The notes below the pieces were generated by a model. It made no database searches and was not told the origin of the DNA. It was given only the letters and a program-made list of their open reading frames with translations. From assembly GCF_023053635.1 (NCBI RefSeq), contig NC_086173.1:138169197-138233196 (forward strand): a stretch of 64,000 nucleotides of DNA, given 5' to 3'. Below, piece by piece: positions 59,440 through 64,000 of the stretch. Source of the DNA: Elgaria multicarinata webbii. Lineage: Eukaryota; Chordata; Lepidosauria; Squamata; Anguidae. The translations under genes and the position numbers were made by a program. The stretch's first letter is position 1, and every line of letters begins with the position of its first letter.

Positions 59440-60356
59440 TAGAGATGTAAAATTTCCAGAAATGATGAAGCCATGGGGGGAAACACATTTTGGGGAGGAG
59501 GTTTCGGGGGAAAATGGAATTTTTTGGAAAAATTGAAATAATGCAATATTAGCAATTTACAGATTGAAAGTCACTTTGTTACTTTAGGAACATAAAATGT
59601 AATTATGTCCAAGTTGGTTTGACATAAAATTATTACATTTGGTATATTAAAAGTACAGTGTATTCAAACAATTGTTACAAACTGAATTTACTTTTTTAAT
59701 TCCCCCCCCCCCTTTTTGGTAACAAATGGAGCTACAAGCTCCTGAATTGTAAGGAACATCTTTGGTTTTGCCAGTTTATGAGGAGCAGGCAAAAAACAAT
59801 TTAAAACAACAACAGAGGAAACCATCAACATTAGTATCAAAGAAAATTATTTATGTCTCTGCTAGTCCTCCACAGTGTCAAGCAGACACAAAGCACCCAT
59901 TCCCATTAAAAGAACTGAGAAAAAAAGAGGAGACACCAAGATTCAATGAATATGCATGAAATTTAATCAGATTAATTTTCGGAGCTATAGCTATCACTAT
60001 CAGTTTCAGTCTCTGCTTCAATGGCAGTGCCCCCTAGAGGCAGAAATGTGTCTTGCTCTTGCATTTGAGAGTTGTAGTCTTAATTTGCAACCTAGGACTT
60101 GCTTGTCCTCGGTGCACAGAAATTGTAATAATCCATTACTGTACATAGTTTTTAGAAATCATTTGGAGAAGTAAATATCTGAACACCTTGTCTTAAACAT
60201 TTTATTCATCATGCTAAAGTAAAATATCCCATAATCCATTTTTCTTCATTTTTTTCAGAAAAAAAAAAAACCCAAAAAAGCTTCAGAAAACCCCTGGAAA
60301 AAACAGGGTTTTTTCCCCAGATTTTTCCGGGTTTTTTCCAGGCCTTCACATCTCTG
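59440..60356. mobile_element. 917-bp non-autonomous hAT
   Basis: It is flanked by a perfect 8-bp target-site duplication, cacttgtt (59432-59439 and 60357-60364). The termini are tagagatgtaaaa and, inverted, cagagatgtgaa, typical of hAT. The interior is rich in A, T and G runs (ggaaaattccgg-like stretches near both ends). No transposase was found. Confidence 0.82.
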
Positions 60357-60655
60357 CACTTGTTGCTACAACTCTGTTCCCAAACTGAAATTCATTGTTT
60401 GAACTCCCCTATTATGATGGTTTCCAAAAGCACCACATTATCTGTTCGATGCTGCATTCATCTTCTTTGCAATAACCTGTGCATCACTCATTTGAAATCC
60501 AAGAAGTTGTTTGTTATTTTGTTTAAAGATATATTAAGTAGACATAGTTTCCTGACAATGTGGTACCACAGTTCAAAATAACAAACAACTCAGCAGCTGC
60601 AGTTATGTCCTCCCTCCTCTGCTCTTTTTCTTTCTCCTGGAACTGCTATAGTTGC

Positions 60656-60713
60656 ACTTCACTTTTGTGAACCGCCCAGAGAACTTCAGCTATTGGGCGG
60701 TATAAAAATGTAA

Positions 60714-60744
<31 letters not shown>

Positions 60745-60755
60745 ATTAAATAAAC
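60656..60755 (+). mobile_element. LINE 3' tail with (AATA)n
   Basis: The sequence cttttgtgaaccgcccagag, then aacttcagctattgggcggt, runs into about ten AATA units. It is the least diverged copy of this tail in the window. Confidence 0.8.
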
Positions 60756-62371
60756 AACACCCATTTGTTCCTTTTAAGATGTGTGCAACACCACATAGAG
60801 AATTAATTAGGCGCTGTCTGTATGCTAAAGATACTCAGCTCTGTATGTCCTATTCCTAATGGCTCCCTGGCTGCCATGTTGCTCCTGACAGCCTCAAAAG
60901 AGATGCCAAATATAAAATAGGTAGATTCAGTGACTTTGAACGATACATGTATGTTCAGATGTAAGGGCCTATTTGAAGTTTAAAATTATGTGAACAAGGC
61001 CCTCTCTCTGCTGCCCCTTCAGGCCCTGTGGTGGCAGTGAGGGTGACAATGATATGTGTGTCCCATCACGAATTTATAGACCACAGCAACTTTTGACATG
61101 GCTCATAAGTTAGGCTTGCCTGTTGTGGTGACTTTGAACACCACAGCTTTCATCCAAGGAGATTGAAAAGGGTCTGACAATACCTTGGAAGCCAGAGAAT
61201 TGGAAGCCAGCACAAGGCAGCAACAGAGCCACACACATACATACACGCACGTCACTAGAGCAGCTCAGACAAAAATAGGGTAAAAGCTAAGAGGTCTTTG
61301 GGGGCGGGGGGGGGGGGGAAAGGGCTAAAAGCCTCTTGAGCCGGGTGGGACTGAAGTGGGGGAAGAGTAAATGAAGCAGGATGAAGAGTGGCAGTGGGAT
61401 GTGAATGAAAAAGTAAAAGCCATTCGCTACATCCCCCACAATAGTATCCTACATTATGTGAATAAGGAAACAATTAACTATTGTGAAAAATACATAAAAG
61501 CGGAGAATATTGAAATGACGTCTGTCCAAACCACTCCTTTCAAATGCCCTGCTGTGGTTCATTTTTAAAGGACCCTTCTGTTCGTTTGATTAAGGACACC
61601 ATAGAGTGGGTGTGCCTTAGAAAAATATGGCTTCATCAGGGGCAACAATGGACTATAACCTGAGGGTTTAAGAAGCCTGGAGAAAATACATTAGAGAGAG
61701 AATAGGATTTTATATTCTCTACGGCTGCATGGCCCATACAACAACAGTTGTGATTCAATAACTTAACAACAAAAAAGTAATAGAAAATATTTGCTCCGTT
61801 TAATTCGAGCCTTTTGTTGACTTTGAAGGCATTACATGGAATGTAGCTTGGCATCAACACCATGCTCCTCAAAAGGTTTCAATTTATACGACAAGAGAGG
61901 CTGCAAAACGTTAGACCCCTGCATGGAATCATATTCTACCTGCCTCCAGCTGACATCAAAAGAGCTTCAGGAGAGTAAGTCAATGGAGCACTTATGTAGT
62001 GCGATAAAATTACTGGCTTTTACCATTTGCCACAGCAGGTCAAGATTCAATCTAATTCACACCATGTCGTATCTTGATGAAGTTATGGTTATTATTTTTT
62101 TTAGTTATTTTTTACAAAAGTGTAAAAGAAAGGCAACTCAACTCTTATGAGTTTAGTAATGAGCTGTTTCTGAGACACTGAAACAGACATACAATAGACC
62201 AAATATTAAATGAAGATTTGATTTCTGAGCGTTGATCACCAATCAACCACTAAGGAGTTAGTTTCTTTTCAAAAATGAGTAATTTTACTCATGAAAAGTC
62301 CCACAAAATAAGATACGTTGGTTTCTTGAGGCCACAAGAAAGAATTCCTATCCAGATTAAGGGATCATCTA

Positions 62372-63234
62372 GGGGGCTTCTACACGCCGTACTGAGGGCG
62401 CTTCCATGCGCCCCCAGTGCGGCCCCAAAGCGATCGTGTCACTTGCCTGGAGAAGAGACGAGGAAGAGGCGTCCTTGCCGCCGCCGCCGCCACCCACCTA
62501 CCTCCGACCCGGCCGGGTCAGAGAGCTCGGCGGAAGAAAGCGGGGTGGAGAGCGGAAGAAGCTCTCCACCCCGCCTTCTTCCGCCGAGCTCTCCGTCCCA
62601 GCCGGTCATGCACTAGTTATTTCTCAGTTGGACTACTGCAACCTTCTTCTCTCTGGCCTTCCTTCTTCTCACATCAGTCTGTTGGTTTCCGTTCACCACT
62701 CTGCTGCTAAGATCATCTTCTTGGCTCGCCGCTCTGACCATGTTACTCCACTTCTGAAATCTCTTCATTGGCTTCCAATTCACTTCAGAATCCAATATAA
62801 ACTTCTCCTGTTGACCTACAAAGCTTTTCACGGTCTAGCTCCTTCCTATCTCTCCTCTCTCATCTCACACTATTGCCCCGCTCGTGCTCTTCACTCCTCT
62901 GATGCCATGTCTCTCACCTGCCCAAGGGTCTCTACTTCCCTTGCTCGGCTTCGTCCATTTTCTTCGGCTGCCCCTTATGCCTGGAACGCTCTTCCAGAAC
63001 ATTTGAGAACTACAAGTTCAATCGCAGCTTTTAAAGCTCAGCTAAAAACTTTTCTTTTTCCTAAAGCTTTTAAAACTTGATTTTGTTCTGACTTTTATAC
63101 TGTCTGTTTGGTGCATTCTCTTCCCCTCCTTATTGTTTTATTATGGTTTTATTAGAATGTAAGCCTATGCGGCAGGGTCTCGCTATTTACTGTTTTACTC
63201 TGTACAGCACCATGTACATTGATGGTGCTATATA

Positions 63235-63281
<47 letters not shown>

Positions 63282-63405
63282 GGTGGGTGGCGGCGGCGGC
63301 AAGGACGCCTCTTTCTCGTCTCTTCTCCAGGCAACTTACATGATCGCTTTGGGGCCGCACTGGGGGTGCATTGAAGCGCCCTCAGTACGGCGTGTAGAAG
63401 CCCCC
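62372..63405. mobile_element. GC-rich foldback MITE (middle layer)
   Basis: Terminal inverted repeats of about 120 bp (gggggcttctacacgccgta, then ctgagggcgcttc) lie at 62372-62500 and 63283-63405. The flank cta occurs on both sides (62369-62371 and 63406-63408). A central perfect hairpin (arms about 62523-62551 and 62561-62592, gagctcggcggaagaa start) lies next to the LINE insertion. The terminal repeats encode nothing recognisable. Confidence 0.82.
62607..63281 (+). mobile_element. L2-clade LINE 3' part (innermost layer)
   Basis: The open frame from about 62613 to 63080 encodes ISQLDYCNLLLSGLPSSHIS, RRSDHVTPLLKSLHWLPIHF, YKLLLLTYKAFHGLAPSYLS and WNALPEHLRTTSSIAAFKAQ, then LKTFLFPKAFKT and a stop. 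A 3' UTR with aagcctatgcggcagggtct and an (AAT)n tail follows. It is 5'-truncated, with no stops in about 155 codons, so probably young. Confidence 0.9.
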
Positions 63406-64000
63406 CTACACCAAGCCAGATATTCCACTATGAAAACAGTATATAAAAGGCAGGAGCCACACTACTGCTTTATAGTGGTACTGAAGTGCACTGGCAACTG
63501 TTGGGGCCCATTGACACATCTACACCAAGCAGAATATAACACTGAAAGTGGTATGAAAGTGGTATATCGTATGTGTCAATGGGCCCCAACAGTTGTCAGT
63601 GCACTTCAATACTGCTGTGTAAAGCAATAGTGTGGCTCCTGTCTTTTATGTACCGCTTTCATAGCGGAATACCATGCTTGGTGTAGATGAGCCCTAAGAC
63701 ACACCAAGTTTTAGTGAATCAGCCATTCATTTTCTTTAATGAAGATCGACAATAAAAAAAATGCACCACAAAAGTTCAGTTTGTACCATCACTTCGTTAA
63801 GAAGTTGGAGCTGACCAGAAAATTTTGACCAGCACAGTATCAAGAGAGGCATCAGTGGTGCATGTTTTGCACATAGAATATTTGAGATTCAAATGCCAGC
63901 ATTTCTATTTAAAATATTTCAGGCAACCACATATTGGCAAGTATCAAGCAAAGCTTCACTGCACTGTTGTCAGACAATGTACTCAGTGTTACAATCCAGG

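Larger units (their letters stand above)
62361..63694. mobile_element. Harbinger-type foldback MITE (outer layer of nest)
   Basis: The left end gggatcatcta (62361-62371) and, after an insertion, ctacaccaagccagatattc (from 63406) mirror the right end ggaataccatgcttggtgta, then gatgagccc. The inner arms gccacactactgctttatag / gctttacacagcagtattga-like are long and well matched. Flanks are taa on both sides (62358-62360 and 63695-63697), the PIF/Harbinger target duplication. Without the insert it is about 297 bp. Confidence 0.82.

Noticed and set aside
62406-63080. A 224-codon open frame, the longest in the window, that looks like a gene
   Set aside because: It is a chance fusion of the GC-rich terminal repeat of a MITE with the C-terminal coding part of an L2 LINE. 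No host protein is encoded.
53790-64000. The standard SYNPR first exon
   Set aside because: I looked on the minus strand for sequence encoding MCMVIFAP or a VSQLASAGTFRV-like start before a donor and found none. It most likely lies beyond the window.

Overview
The window looks like nuclear DNA from a squamate reptile, most likely a lizard. Genes are split into short exons with GT-AG introns. The repeats are typical of squamates: CR1 and L2-clade LINE 3' ends, a SPIN-like hAT element, many foldback MITEs, and many copies of a short repeat built around a 'tcagaagtaagtcccattg'-like core. I cannot name the species.

Two host genes are recognisable, both on the minus strand. SNTN (sentan, the S100-like protein of motile-cilium tips) is complete: four coding exons between 9386 and 3245 encode 148 residues starting MCGC. 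SYNPR (synaptoporin, a four-pass synaptic-vesicle MARVEL protein) is present from its second coding exon (53758) to its stop codon (23850). Its first coding exon is not found and presumably lies beyond 64000. All junctions keep the reading frame. As I recall the human map (3p14), SYNPR lies directly upstream of SNTN on the same strand, and that order is kept here.

Layout: 1-3244, SNTN 3' flank; 3245-9386, SNTN; 9387-21.8k, intergenic with CR1 fragments, a SPIN-like hAT, a GC-rich TA-flanked foldback element and a nested L2; 21.8-23.85k, probable SYNPR 3' UTR; 23.85-53.76k, SYNPR exons 5 to 2 with introns of about 1.3, 8.9 and 18.9 kb packed with MITEs and LINE ends; 53.76-64k, the intron or 5' region upstream of exon 2, with CR1, L2 and hAT copies, a candidate alternative first exon (58831-58897) and a three-level nested insertion (62361-63694).

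I found no rRNA gene, intact tRNA, CRISPR array, or recognisable retroviral or capsid-bearing element. The most interesting non-genic content is the set of non-autonomous DNA transposons whose target-site duplications can be read directly. These give the order of insertion and place one MITE 66 bp from a SYNPR splice acceptor.
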